34,634 bases of DNA from assembly GCF_000308495.1 (NCBI RefSeq), contig NZ_BAFU01000005.1:1-34634 (forward strand). Direction: 5' to 3'. Shown in pieces: positions 9,850-18,432 of the stretch. Under the pieces are notes generated by a model, which saw only the letters and a list, made by a program, of their open reading frames with translations, was not told where the DNA came from and made no database searches. Each line of letters starts with the position of its first letter. Within the stretch, counting starts at the first letter, position 1. Source of the stretch: Nocardia brevicatena NBRC 12119 (GTDB lineage: Bacteria > Actinomycetota > Actinomycetes > Mycobacteriales > Mycobacteriaceae). Both the position numbers and the translations under genes were made by a program.

Positions 9850-10531
9850 GGCCGCGTTTGTCCGTCCGCAGATCCATCAGCCACTGGGTCATCTGCGCGG
9901 GTGTCGCGTCGCGGCCTATCAATTCGGTGACCACGTGTCCGGCGCAGGCGGAGTCGAGCGCCCGCGCGGCGAATACCATCGGATCGCCCCACGGTAGGTA
10001 CGGTTTGGCGAGCAGCAGCGAGGCGATACCGTGGGCGGCGGCCCACAACTCCAGCACGATCGGCACCGGATCGCCCTGATCGATCAGCCCTTCGGCCATG
10101 GCCTCTTCCACAGTGGCCGAGAAATGCCGGAAGGGCCCGCTGGTGAACACCAGATCGACGGCTCCCTCTGTTTCGGCCGGTGCGGTGGCGATTCGGTATT
10201 GCTCGGGGTGTTCCAGGGCGAAGCGGATATAGGTGAGGCCGAGTTCGCGCATTCGGATGGTGGGCGGGTCCGCGGGGTCGATGGCGGCGTGCATGGCGGC
10301 ACCCAGGTCTTCGAAGACCTGGACCACAACGGCCTCGATCAGTGCGTCCTTATCGGCGAAATGGCGGTAGATGGACGGTGCGGTGACGCCGACCATCCTG
10401 CCGATCTCACGGATCGATACCGATTCGGCGCTACCGGTTCGATGCAGCAGGTCCGCTGCGGCGGCGAGGATTTCGCTGCGTAACCGTTCGCCCGAGCCGC
10501 GCGGTGACCGAGGTCGACGGGACCGGGTCAT
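9821..10531 (-). CDS. TetR/AcrR-family transcriptional regulator
   Basis: 236 aa. The N-terminal TetR helix-turn-helix spans about 17-62 (VSIREIGRMVGVTAPSIYRHFADKDALIEAVV); the C-terminal ligand-binding region is TetR_C-like (HPEQYRIA...WAAAHGIASLLL). Its ATG overlaps the stop of the MMPL gene by four bases (ATGA), so the two are one translationally coupled operon. It should repress this operon through the palindrome at 12840-12870. The ligand is probably something the pump handles (inference). The frame stays open upstream to 10918, but that region is the MMPL gene on the same strand. The 3' end overlaps the metallopeptidase gene by 29 bp, so either reading frame could limit drift in the other. 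Confidence 0.9.
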   Translation of the reverse strand: MTRSRRPRSPRGSGERLRSEILAAAADLLHRTGSAESVSIREIGRMVGVTAPSIYRHFADKDALIEAVVVQVFEDLGAAMHAAIDPADPPTIRMRELGLTYIRFALEHPEQYRIATAPAETEGAVDLVFTSGPFRHFSATVEEAMAEGLIDQGDPVPIVLELWAAAHGIASLLLAKPYLPWGDPMVFAARALDSACAGHVVTELIGRDATPAQMTQWLMDLRTDKRGLSRPHPPTR

Positions 10532-12822
10532 ATTCGCTCCCCGGGTCCGGACGACCCCACCGGCTCGGGCGTACGCTGCGGTGCCGGCTCGGGTTCCTCG
10601 GTGAGGGCGATACGGGCATGCAGGCGGGCCAACGGTTTCGGCGCCCACCAGTTGACGGGACCGAGTAGCCGCATGAGAGCGGGGACGAGCAGGGCGCGGA
10701 TGACGGTGGCGTCCACCAGGACGGTCAGGGTCAGGCCCAGTCCCATGAGCTGGATGAACGAGACCCTGGAGGTGGTCAGCGCCCCGATTACGATGGCCAT
10801 CAGCACTGCGGCGGCGGTGAAGATCCGGCCGGTGCGGGCCACTCCGACGGCAACGGCCTGGGTATTGTCCTCGTCCGCGTGCTCGGGGCCGGTTCGTGCG
10901 GCGCGCCGGTGCAGCCATTCTTCCCGGATTCGGGCCAGCAGGAACACTTCATAGTCCATGGACAGGCCGAACGCCAGGCAGAACATGAGAATCGGCATGG
11001 TCGGCACCAGATAGCCGACCGGGGTGAAACCGATCAGATCGGCCAGATGTCCGTCCTGGAAGATCCACACCATTGCCCCGAAGGCCGCTGTCAGCGAGAG
11101 GGTGTTCAGGATGAGCGCCTTCAGCGGCAGTATCAGGCTTCCGGTGAACAGGAACAGCACCGCGAAGGTGGTGAGTGCGATCAGCAGCCCGGCCAGGGGC
11201 AGGCGCGCGGCGAGGGAGTCCAGGGAATCGACATTGATCGCCGGCGCTCCGCCGAACAGTGCGGGGGCGGGGGTGGGTATCGCGCGCAGCTCGTCCAGTT
11301 GCCGGGAGCCGGCGGGGGAGAAGGGGTCGAGCGGACTGGCCACGGTCAGATAGGTACCGGTGTCGTTGACCATACCGGGCGGGGCCGGGGCGAGCCGCTT
11401 GCCGGAGATATACACCCCGGCACCGGACAGGACCGCGGTGACATCCGCGACCTCGGACAGGCGGGTGGCGTAGGCGCCGACGGCCTGCTGGTCGTAGAAG
11501 CGGTCGAGGATGACGGTGGTGTAGTCGCCGGAATTCGCCCGCGGGAATTCCTCGCGTAGTTCGTCGCCGACCTGGCGTGCGGCGGAATCGGTCGGCAACA
11601 CCCGGTCGTCGGGGTAGCCGAATTTCGCCGACAGGAACGGCGACCCGAGCACCAGCAGCAGTGCCACGATCACCACCGAGACGGGGACCGCGTGGCGCAT
11701 GACCCGCACCACGGTGCGGTACCAGAGGGTCTGCTCGGGGATCATGACGCCCGGTGTGGTGGGGGTGCGTCCGAAGAGCCGCAGGATGGGTGCGCGCAGG
11801 TCGAGACTGTTGACCCGGTGCCCGAGCAGGACCAGGGCGGCGGGCAGCGCGGCGATGGCCGCGGCTGCCGCGGCGGCGACCACCGCGACACCGGAGTAGG
11901 CGAAGGACTTCAGAAAGTACAGGTCGAATATCGCCATGACCGCCAGCGACAGCGCCACCGTCACGGCCGAGTACAGCACGGTGCGGCCCGCGGTCTGCAC
12001 CGCCCGGATGGTGGCGGCCGTCGGGTCCAGGCCGGCGGCGAGTTCTTCGCGGTAGCGGCTGACGATGAACAGGCTGTAGTCGATGGCCAATGCCAGACCC
12101 AGTGCGGTGGTCAGGTTCATGGCGAAGACCGAGACATCGGTGAACATCGTGAAGACCCGCAGGATCGCCAGGGTCGCCGCGATGGCGAACAGCCCGAGCA
12201 GCAGCGGTAGTGCGGCGGCGATCAGGCTGCCGAACACCAGCACCAACACGATCAGCGTCAATGGGATCGCGGCCATTTCGGCGACGGCCAGATCATGGGT
12301 GATCTGCTCGTTGACGTCGTGGTAGACCGCCGCGATACCGCCCTGGCGGACGGTGACCCCGTCCCGGGTGCCGGTTACCTGGTCGGTGATCTCGCCCGCG
12401 CTCTGCTGAATCCGCGTCTCGTCACCGCCGAGGTACGCCGCGATCAGGGCGCTCTTACCGTCGGTGCTGCGGAGGGCGGCGGCGACCATCGGTTGTGCGG
12501 TCCAGTACGACTGCACGCCCGAGACGTCCTCGCGGGTGCGCAGGGTCTCGACGATCTGTAGTCCGCGGGCGCGGGCCGCGGGGGTGTCCATCCCGTCCGG
12601 CGAGTCGACCAGGAGGATGTAGTTGGGGACGGCGCCGTCGAAATTGTCCGCGAGTAACCGTGCCGCTCGGGTGGATTCGGCGTTCTCGGAGACGAATCCA
12701 CCGGGTTTCAGATGGGCGGGGGCGGTGGCACCGAAAACACCACACAGCAGCGCGATGACGACCGTGACCATCAGCACCGTGCGCGGGAATCGGGTGGACA
12801 GTTGTGCGATTCGGATCAGCAT
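10528..12822 (-). CDS. MMPL-family RND transporter
   Basis: 764 aa, with two MMPL repeats of the usual six-helix layout. Transmembrane helix 1 is at about 15-35, followed by periplasmic domain 1 (about 40-175) and helices 2-6 (183-335). A further helix lies near 378-396, then periplasmic domain 2 (400-540) and a second helix bundle (541-740). Both proton-relay Asp-Tyr pairs of mycobacterial MMPL proteins are present: D248-Y249 (AIDYSLF) and D623-Y624 (SMDYEVF). Such proteins move lipids, siderophores or drugs with the proton gradient. This is the short form without the long MmpL3-like C-terminal tail. GAGGGG lies 8 nt before the ATG. It is the first gene of the MMPL-tetR operon under the palindromic operator. 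Confidence 0.92.
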   Translation of the reverse strand: MLIRIAQLSTRFPRTVLMVTVVIALLCGVFGATAPAHLKPGGFVSENAESTRAARLLADNFDGAVPNYILLVDSPDGMDTPAARARGLQIVETLRTREDVSGVQSYWTAQPMVAAALRSTDGKSALIAAYLGGDETRIQQSAGEITDQVTGTRDGVTVRQGGIAAVYHDVNEQITHDLAVAEMAAIPLTLIVLVLVFGSLIAAALPLLLGLFAIAATLAILRVFTMFTDVSVFAMNLTTALGLALAIDYSLFIVSRYREELAAGLDPTAATIRAVQTAGRTVLYSAVTVALSLAVMAIFDLYFLKSFAYSGVAVVAAAAAAAIAALPAALVLLGHRVNSLDLRAPILRLFGRTPTTPGVMIPEQTLWYRTVVRVMRHAVPVSVVIVALLLVLGSPFLSAKFGYPDDRVLPTDSAARQVGDELREEFPRANSGDYTTVILDRFYDQQAVGAYATRLSEVADVTAVLSGAGVYISGKRLAPAPPGMVNDTGTYLTVASPLDPFSPAGSRQLDELRAIPTPAPALFGGAPAINVDSLDSLAARLPLAGLLIALTTFAVLFLFTGSLILPLKALILNTLSLTAAFGAMVWIFQDGHLADLIGFTPVGYLVPTMPILMFCLAFGLSMDYEVFLLARIREEWLHRRAARTGPEHADEDNTQAVAVGVARTGRIFTAAAVLMAIVIGALTTSRVSFIQLMGLGLTLTVLVDATVIRALLVPALMRLLGPVNWWAPKPLARLHARIALTEEPEPAPQRTPEPVGSSGPGERI

Positions 12823-12839
12823 TCCCGGGCCCCTCGGTA

Positions 12840-12870
12840 GGATAGTGGCGTTAGCGTAACGCCGTTATCC
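12840..12870. promoter_or_regulatory. Palindromic operator of the MMPL-tetR operon
   Basis: A 31-bp dyad. The inner arms GGCGTTA (12847-12853) and TAACGCC (12857-12863) are perfect around GCG, and the outer arms GGATA (12840-12844) and TATCC (12866-12870) extend the symmetry after a 2-bp break on each side. It covers a minus-strand -10-like TATCCT and lies 18 nt from the MMPL start. Size, symmetry and place fit a TetR binding site. Confidence 0.75.
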
Positions 12871-12887
12871 TTCGAGGGGAAGGGGAG

Positions 12888-13727
12888 TCAGGACTGCGGA
12901 GTGCGGCCGCGCTCGAGTCGGGCCAGTGCCCGCCTGCCCCGCGGGCCGGGGAAGGGCAGCTGGTCATGCAGGGTGACCCACCCCGCCGTGGTCAGCCATT
13001 GCCGCTGGGTGCACGCGTCGGCGGTGTCATGGAAGAGGGGCCGGTTCAGATCGTCGCGCAGTTCGTAGGCCATCACCGACCAGGTCGGCGGGGTGCCCTC
13101 GGCGGCGAGACAGTCGGCGAGATAGCGCGCCACCAGCGCTCCGACCGCATTGGCGGGCCGTCGCGATACCCGCCGGCCGTGCCGCGCGGCATGGTAGCGG
13201 CGGCCGGCGCACAGCGATCTCGGATGTTCGTTGTAGGCGATCCAGCCCGCGCGCTGTGCGCGTTCGATCAGCCAGAGGTGCTTCACCGAGCCGGGCGGGA
13301 TATCGCCGATTCGGCCGCGGATCAGCGCCATCACCGGTTCGCTGCAGAGGACATCGCGGCGGGTCGGGCCGGTGCCGTACGTGATCCAGTGGTCATCGGC
13401 GATACGGGCGATCGTCCGGCCGAAATCGTCGATACTGCGCTGGGCCAATTTACCGAGGCGTTCGATCCGCTCGGTCTCGCGGCGCATCTCGTTCTGCGTG
13501 GTCAGTGAGCGGACCGCGGCCATGGTGGGGACCTGGCCGCGTTCGAGCAGTTCCAGGACGGTTGCCGACGTGATGGGATCGGTCACGGCCGATATCGGCA
13601 GGGGCTCGCGGTAGGTATCGGATCCGCTCGGGCGAATCGCGCGGCTGAGCAGGCCGACCGCGGTAGGGTCGCCGGCGAAATCGGTACCGGAGAGCCAGGC
13701 TGTCGCTATTTCGTCACACGAGGACAC
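12888..13727 (-). CDS. Hypothetical protein with a possible duplicated helical module
   Basis: 279 aa, and I do not recognise a family. It is rich in Arg, Trp and Ala and has no signal peptide or membrane helix. A predicted helical region with charged heptads lies at about 72-112. Residues 113-181 and 205-270 look like two copies of one module: GTGPTRRDVL matches GTPPTWSVMA, IERAQRAGW matches QRQWLTTAGW, and AGRRYHAAR matches GPRGRRALAR. That pattern resembles winged-helix DNA-binding units, which is inference. The GTG at 13727 is chosen because GGAGG lies 7 nt upstream. It reads toward the MMPL operon, 65 bp away, and is divergent from dnaX. Confidence 0.7.
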   Translation of the reverse strand: MSSCDEIATAWLSGTDFAGDPTAVGLLSRAIRPSGSDTYREPLPISAVTDPITSATVLELLERGQVPTMAAVRSLTTQNEMRRETERIERLGKLAQRSIDDFGRTIARIADDHWITYGTGPTRRDVLCSEPVMALIRGRIGDIPPGSVKHLWLIERAQRAGWIAYNEHPRSLCAGRRYHAARHGRRVSRRPANAVGALVARYLADCLAAEGTPPTWSVMAYELRDDLNRPLFHDTADACTQRQWLTTAGWVTLHDQLPFPGPRGRRALARLERGRTPQS

Positions 13728-13772
13728 AACGGGCCTCCGCGCTACGGGAGATCGGTGGGGGATTCTGTTGTG

Positions 13773-13800
13773 CCCCGGCCGGTCGGGAGGCCGGCCGGGG
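13773..13800. repeat. Perfect GC hairpin in the dnaX upstream gap
   Basis: CCCCGGCCGG (13773-13782) and CCGGCCGGGG (13791-13800) form a perfect 10-bp stem with an 8-nt loop, 46 bp upstream of the minus-strand gene start. It resembles a terminator but sits between divergent genes, so it may be a protein site or block readthrough. The rest of 13801-14050 shows no credible gene. Confidence 0.4.
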
Positions 13801-14056
13801 TCACCAACCTGGATGAAAGGTTCGGCGACCGATGCCGCCGATATCACGGTAGCCAGGTACTTGCGGGCGCGGCATCGTTGCGATGGATTCGTTATCGCGG
13901 CAAATGCCCGGTGAATCGGGGCGCAAGTATCGATGCCCCCGGCCGCGCGACACAGGCGCGACGGATCGCCGGGGCGGGTATACCGGCGGTCGGTCTTCGC
14001 CCGGACCTGCCACCGTTGCCGCCGGTGAGCGCGGCGGAACCGATACGTGAGCATGA

Positions 14057-14072
14057 TGTGATGTGGATCACA
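14057..14072. promoter_or_regulatory. CRP-type binding site upstream of dnaX
   Basis: TGTGATGTGGATCACA fits the CRP consensus TGTGA-N6-TCACA perfectly, and mycobacterial Crp (Rv3676) binds very similar sequences. It lies 77 bp before the dnaX start. Whether it acts on dnaX or on the divergent gene at 13727 is not clear. Confidence 0.5.
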
Positions 14073-14148
14073 GATAGCCGGTTGTGGTCGCGTACCGGCA
14101 GGTGCTGCCGGGATGTTCTTTGTCGTCGCGCGCCGGTAGCCTCTGGCC

Positions 14149-16887
14149 GTGGCTCTGTACCGGAAGTATCGACCGGCAACGTTCGCTGAGGTGGTGGGCC
14201 AAGAGCATGTCACCGACCCCTTGCGCACCGCGCTCGACACCGGTCGCATCAGTCATGCCTACCTGTTCTCCGGTCCACGCGGCTGCGGGAAGACCTCCTC
14301 GGCGCGGATTCTCGCGCGCTCGCTGAACTGTGCACAGGGGCCCACATCGACGCCGTGCGGTAGCTGCCCGTCGTGTATCGCGCTGGCCCCGGGAGGGCCG
14401 GGCAATCTCGACGTGGTCGAACTCGACGCCGCCAGCCACGGCGGCGTGGACGACACCCGCGAACTGCGGGATCGGGCCTTCTACGCGCCCGCCGAATCGC
14501 GGTATCGGGTGTTCATCGTGGACGAGGCGCATATGGTCACCACGGCCGGTTTCAACGCGCTGCTCAAAATCGTCGAGGAGCCGCCGGCGCACCTGATCTT
14601 CGTCTTCGCCACCACCGAACCCGACAAGGTGCTGCCGACCATCCGTTCGCGCACCCATCACTACCCGTTCCGGCTGCTCCCGCCGGCGACCATGCGCGGG
14701 CTGCTCGGACGGATCTGCGACCAGGAGAACGTATCGGTCGAGGAGTCGGTGTACCCGTTGGTGATCCGTGCCGGTGGTGGTTCCCCGCGCGACAGTCTGA
14801 GCGTACTGGATCAACTGCTGGCCGGCGCCGGCCCCGAAGGGGTGACCTATGCGCGTGCCGTCGCGCTGCTCGGCGTCACCGATGTGGCCCTCCTCGACGA
14901 CGCGGTGAACGCGCTGGCCGCCGCCGATGGTGCCACTCTGTTCGGCACCATCGACCGGGTGATGGAGGCCGGACACGATCCGCGTCGGTTCGCCGTCGAT
15001 CTGCTGGAGCGGCTGCGCGATCTCATCCTGTTGCGTGTCGTCCCCGATGCCGCCGAGCGTTCCTTGGTAGCCGCCCCGGCCGATCTTCTGGAACGTATGC
15101 AGGACCAGGCCGCACGGATCGGTCCGGCCGCCCTCACCCGGTATGCCGAACTGCTGCATGAGGGCCTCGGCGAGATGCGCGGTACCGCCGCTCCACGGCT
15201 CCTGCTCGAGGTCGTCTGTTCGCGGATGTTGCTGCCCGCGGCGTCCGACTCCGACGCCGCCACCCTGCAACGGCTCGAGCGGCTGGAGCAGCGGTTGGCC
15301 GGGGGCTCTGTCGTGCCGGTCCCCGGTGGGGACACCGCCCCGATCGAGGACCGTCCGACCGGAGGCCGGCAGCAGGGGGATGCGTCCGCGACGCCACGCC
15401 GTCGGGGTGCCGAGGCCCTGGCCGCCGTCCGTGAATCCCGTGCGACACGGGCTGTGCCGGATGTGGTGGATATAGGTGTGGCAGGGACCGCGCGGGCCGA
15501 TGCGGACAGGAGAGCACCGGACGCCGAGCGCCGGCCGGAACACGCTGCCGAAACCACCGAGCGGGCGGCCGACAGCGCCGGCGAAGGGGGTGGGAGCGGA
15601 AGTGATGACGCCGGCCCGGCCCCGGCGGCCGAGGACGGGGGCGCGGGCCCGGAGGCGGGTGACCGGGGGGCCGCCGGTGCGCGCTCGGAGAGCGTCCCCG
15701 ATGCGATGCGGTATACAGAGACATGGCCCGCCGGAGCCGAGCAGGTGGCGGAGAGTGGCGGGTACACCGTCCACGGCCCGGTGGAAACAGTGTCACGGGC
15801 CGAAGAGTCGGAGGCGGTCGTGGCCGCCGGACCGAGTGGGGGCGCGGGCTCCGACAGCATGGTGGGTGAGCCATTCGATTCGTCGGCGGAGGTGGCCGGT
15901 GCGGACCCGAGCGGATCCGGCGCTTCGGCCGTGGACCCGGATCGGCGGGGCGATGAACCTCGCGACGCCTCGGCATCCACCGGGCCGGTGGATGCCGAGC
16001 GGGCGGCGGATTCGGGTTCCACCGCACCGGCGGATCTGCTCGCCCAGGTGCAGGCCGCCTGGGGAGAGATCAAGGCCAAGGCGAGGGATTTCGGGCCCAC
16101 CGTGGGCGCGATGCTGGCGTCGGGGGCCTCGGTCGTGGGGGTCGAGGACGATGTGATCGTCTTCGCGCATCATGCGGCGCTGGTGCGGCGGCTGTCCGGG
16201 CAGCAGAATCTCGAGGCGGTCCGGGCGGCGGTCGGTGCGGTCCTCGGTCGTGACTGCCAGGTGCGCTGGGTGACGGCGGGCACGGCGGCTCCGGCGCCCG
16301 TATCCGTGCCGCGTGGTTCCGGTACTCGCTCCCGGACCGGGGGCCGCGAATCCGGTGGGCGCCGTCCCGGCGGTTCCGGTGGCGAGTCCGGCGGACCCGA
16401 CGAAGGGGGGCCGTGGCGCACGGCCGAGGTGCGGGCGGATGCGGCGGCATCCGCCGCTTCGCGGGCCGAGGGCTCCGATCCGGCCGGTGGTACGGCGACG
16501 GCATCGGGTTCGGTGCGCGGGACGGAAACCGACTCGGTATCCGCCGAGGCCGCACGGGCACCTGGCATGGGGTCGGGCGGGACGGCCGGAGTACGGCGCG
16601 GTTCCTCCGGCGCCCCGCGGTTCTCCCGGCCCAGTCGGGCACGCGCCGTCGGCGGCTACCCGGACGAGGACATCCCCCCACCGGACTATCCGGACCTCCC
16701 CGACGATCCCGGTCCGGCCGACCACGGCTACGGGCCGGGCGGTGTGCCGCCGTCCACTCCCGAGGAGGAGCGGGAGATGCTGGCCGAATCGGCGCAGCCG
16801 GTGGCGCCGGGGGATCGGCGTGACCCGGATGAGGTGGCGTTGGAGCTGTTGGTGAGTGAGCTGGGCGCTACCCGTCTGGATAGTTGA
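14149..16887 (+). CDS. dnaX: DNA polymerase III subunit gamma/tau
   Basis: 912 aa; this is the clamp-loader ATPase of the replisome. It starts ALYRKYRPATFAEVVGQEHV (GTG start, as in mycobacteria). Walker A is GPRGCGKTS (42-50), zinc-site cysteines are at 61, 70, 73 and 76, Walker B/DEAH is at 124-128 and sensor 1 is FATTEPDK. Clamp-loader domain III runs to about residue 370. A tau-type polymerase-contacting domain is at about 628-705 (LLAQVQAAWGEIKAKARDFG). Two low-complexity Ala/Gly/Glu/Ser-rich linkers (about 385-625 and 710-850) make it far longer than the roughly 580-aa M. tuberculosis protein. I see no slippery frameshift site, so only the full-length product is expected. A CRP-type site lies upstream. 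Confidence 0.97.
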   Translation: MALYRKYRPATFAEVVGQEHVTDPLRTALDTGRISHAYLFSGPRGCGKTSSARILARSLNCAQGPTSTPCGSCPSCIALAPGGPGNLDVVELDAASHGGVDDTRELRDRAFYAPAESRYRVFIVDEAHMVTTAGFNALLKIVEEPPAHLIFVFATTEPDKVLPTIRSRTHHYPFRLLPPATMRGLLGRICDQENVSVEESVYPLVIRAGGGSPRDSLSVLDQLLAGAGPEGVTYARAVALLGVTDVALLDDAVNALAAADGATLFGTIDRVMEAGHDPRRFAVDLLERLRDLILLRVVPDAAERSLVAAPADLLERMQDQAARIGPAALTRYAELLHEGLGEMRGTAAPRLLLEVVCSRMLLPAASDSDAATLQRLERLEQRLAGGSVVPVPGGDTAPIEDRPTGGRQQGDASATPRRRGAEALAAVRESRATRAVPDVVDIGVAGTARADADRRAPDAERRPEHAAETTERAADSAGEGGGSGSDDAGPAPAAEDGGAGPEAGDRGAAGARSESVPDAMRYTETWPAGAEQVAESGGYTVHGPVETVSRAEESEAVVAAGPSGGAGSDSMVGEPFDSSAEVAGADPSGSGASAVDPDRRGDEPRDASASTGPVDAERAADSGSTAPADLLAQVQAAWGEIKAKARDFGPTVGAMLASGASVVGVEDDVIVFAHHAALVRRLSGQQNLEAVRAAVGAVLGRDCQVRWVTAGTAAPAPVSVPRGSGTRSRTGGRESGGRRPGGSGGESGGPDEGGPWRTAEVRADAAASAASRAEGSDPAGGTATASGSVRGTETDSVSAEAARAPGMGSGGTAGVRRGSSGAPRFSRPSRARAVGGYPDEDIPPPDYPDLPDDPGPADHGYGPGGVPPSTPEEEREMLAESAQPVAPGDRRDPDEVALELLVSELGATRLDS

Positions 16888-16912
16888 CAAGCACCGGAGC
16901 GCCCGCGTTAAG

Positions 16913-16942
16913 TTAACCGGAGTTCGCATTCGGCGGTACTAT
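16913..16942 (+). promoter_or_regulatory. Candidate promoter of fadA
   Basis: -35-like TTAACC (16913-16918) and -10 TACTAT (16937-16942) are 18 bp apart. A TTGACA at 16884-16889, overlapping the dnaX stop, with TAAGTT at 16909-16914 (19-bp spacer), is a second candidate. Either gives an untranslated leader of about 240-270 nt that contains the 25-bp palindrome. Confidence 0.4.
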
Positions 16943-16980
16943 GGGCGGGTGGCTGCGAGCTTCGGCGGACGAGGTTCTAT

Positions 16981-17005
16981 GGTTGGCCGTGATATACGGC
17001 CAACC
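16981..17005. promoter_or_regulatory. 25-bp palindrome upstream of fadA
   Basis: Perfect 9-bp arms GGTTGGCCG and CGGCCAACC flank a 7-bp AT-rich centre (TGATATA). It lies about 40 nt downstream of the candidate -10 and 185 nt before fadA. The form suits a dimeric repressor of fatty acid degradation genes, but it could also fold as an RNA hairpin. The remainder of the gap 16888-17190 has no other clear feature. Confidence 0.55.
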
Positions 17006-17190
17006 GGATCTCGCTGTCGTTCCGTGCCGTTGTTTGTACAGCGTATGCTGCGGTTGCTCGCGCCACCGCGAGGCTTCCGGCGCTGCCAACCGAATACAGA
17101 CGGTCGGTCGAACGGCCGGTCGGCGAGGTATCTCGCGTCTGCTCCGCCAGGTGCGGCGCGGGCGTAGTCCTAGGAAGGAAACACTCCGAT

Positions 17191-18402
17191 ATGACCACAG
17201 AGGCCTACATTTACGAGGCCATTCGCACCCCGCGCGGCCGCAACAAGAAGGGGTCGCTGCACTCGGTCAAGCCGATCGATCTCACCACCGGTCTGGTCCA
17301 GGAGCTGCGCAACCGCTTCCCGAACCTCGACGAGGACCGGATCTCGGACATCATCCTCGGTGTGGTCTCCCCGGTCGGTGACCAGGGTGCCGACATCGCC
17401 CGCACCACAGTCCTGACTGCGGGCCTGCCCGAGACGGTCGGCGGTGTCCAGATCAACCGCTTCTGCGCCTCCGGCCTCGAGGCCGTGAACATGGCCGCCC
17501 AGAAGGTGCGCTCCGGATTCGACGATATGGTGCTCGCCGGTGGTGTCGAGTCCATGTCCCGCGTGCCGATGGGCTCGGACGGCGGCGCCTGGATGTTGGA
17601 CCCGGCCACCAACTACGACGTCTACCTCGTACCGCAGGGCATCAGCGCCGACCTGATCGCCAGTATCGAGGGCTTCTCCCGCGAGGACGTCGACGCCTAC
17701 GCGGTGCGTTCGCAGGAACTGGCCGCCAAGGCCACCACCGGCGGCTACTTCGCCAAGTCGATCGTCCCGGTCAAGGACATCAACGGTCTGGTTGTGCTGG
17801 ACCGTGACGAGCACATGCGTCCCGGCACCACCATAGAGGACCTGGCCAAGCTGAATCCGTCGTTCGCCGGTATTGGTGAGATGGGCGGCTTCGACGCGGT
17901 GGCGTTGCAGAAATACCACTTCGTGGAGAAGATCAACCACGTCCACCACGGCGGCAACAGCTCCGGCATCGTCGACGGCGCCGCGCTGGTGCTGGTGGGT
18001 AGCGAAGAGGCCGGCGCGGCGTCGGGCCTGACCCCGCGTGCCCGTATCGTCGCCACCGCCACCAGCGGCGCCGACAGCACCATCATGCTCACCGGCCCGA
18101 CCCCGGCCACCAAGAAGGTGCTGGCCAAGGCCGGTCTGACCGTCGACGACATCGACCTGTTCGAGATCAACGAGGCATTCGCGTCGGTGGTGCTGAAGTT
18201 CCAGAAGGATCTGCAGATCCCGGACGAGAAGCTGAACGTCAACGGCGGTGCCATCGCCATGGGCCACCCGCTGGGTGCCACCGGTGCCATGATCACCGGC
18301 ACCATGGTCGACGAGCTGGAGCGCCGCAACGCCCGTTACGCGCTGATCACCCTGTGCATCGGCGGCGGCATGGGTGTGGCCACCATCGTCGAGCGCGTCT
18401 GA
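17191..18402 (+). CDS. fadA: Acetyl-CoA C-acetyltransferase, beta subunit of the trifunctional complex
   Basis: 403 aa, the same length as M. tuberculosis FadA (Rv0859) as I recall. It is a thiolase that cleaves 3-ketoacyl-CoA to acetyl-CoA plus a shortened acyl-CoA in the last step of beta-oxidation. Catalytic residues are visible: nucleophile Cys92 in [11 protein letters not shown], His359 in GHPLGATG and acid/base Cys389 in CIGGGMG. The NEAFA motif is present near 330. AAGGAAA precedes the ATG. It is followed after 121 bp by fadB; in mycobacteria the two form an alpha2-beta2 trifunctional enzyme. Codon use is strongly biased to C-ending codons, suggesting high expression. Confidence 0.96.
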   Translation: MTTEAYIYEAIRTPRGRNKKGSLHSVKPIDLTTGLVQELRNRFPNLDEDRISDIILGVVSPVGDQGADIARTTVLTAGLPETVGGVQINRFCASGLEAVNMAAQKVRSGFDDMVLAGGVESMSRVPMGSDGGAWMLDPATNYDVYLVPQGISADLIASIEGFSREDVDAYAVRSQELAAKATTGGYFAKSIVPVKDINGLVVLDRDEHMRPGTTIEDLAKLNPSFAGIGEMGGFDAVALQKYHFVEKINHVHHGGNSSGIVDGAALVLVGSEEAGAASGLTPRARIVATATSGADSTIMLTGPTPATKKVLAKAGLTVDDIDLFEINEAFASVVLKFQKDLQIPDEKLNVNGGAIAMGHPLGATGAMITGTMVDELERRNARYALITLCIGGGMGVATIVERV

Positions 18403-18432
18403 CACGTCCCAACCGGACTCGGATTTTTTCCC

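Noticed and set aside
10532-10918. 129-codon upstream extension of the TetR frame
   Set aside because: It lies inside the MMPL gene on the same strand in another frame; the helix-turn-helix starts just after ATG 10531.
13755-14189. 144-codon plus-strand frame before dnaX
   Set aside because: It overlaps the dnaX start, spans the GC hairpin and the CRP-type site, and shows no recognisable protein pattern.
14068-16100. Long antisense frames opposite dnaX, fadB and pknK (several hundred codons)
   Set aside because: They are shadow frames caused by high third-position GC of the true genes and lack family motifs.
14149-16887. Programmed frameshift producing a separate gamma subunit
   Set aside because: No A/T-rich slippery heptamer followed by a stem was seen in the coding region; full-length product is assumed.
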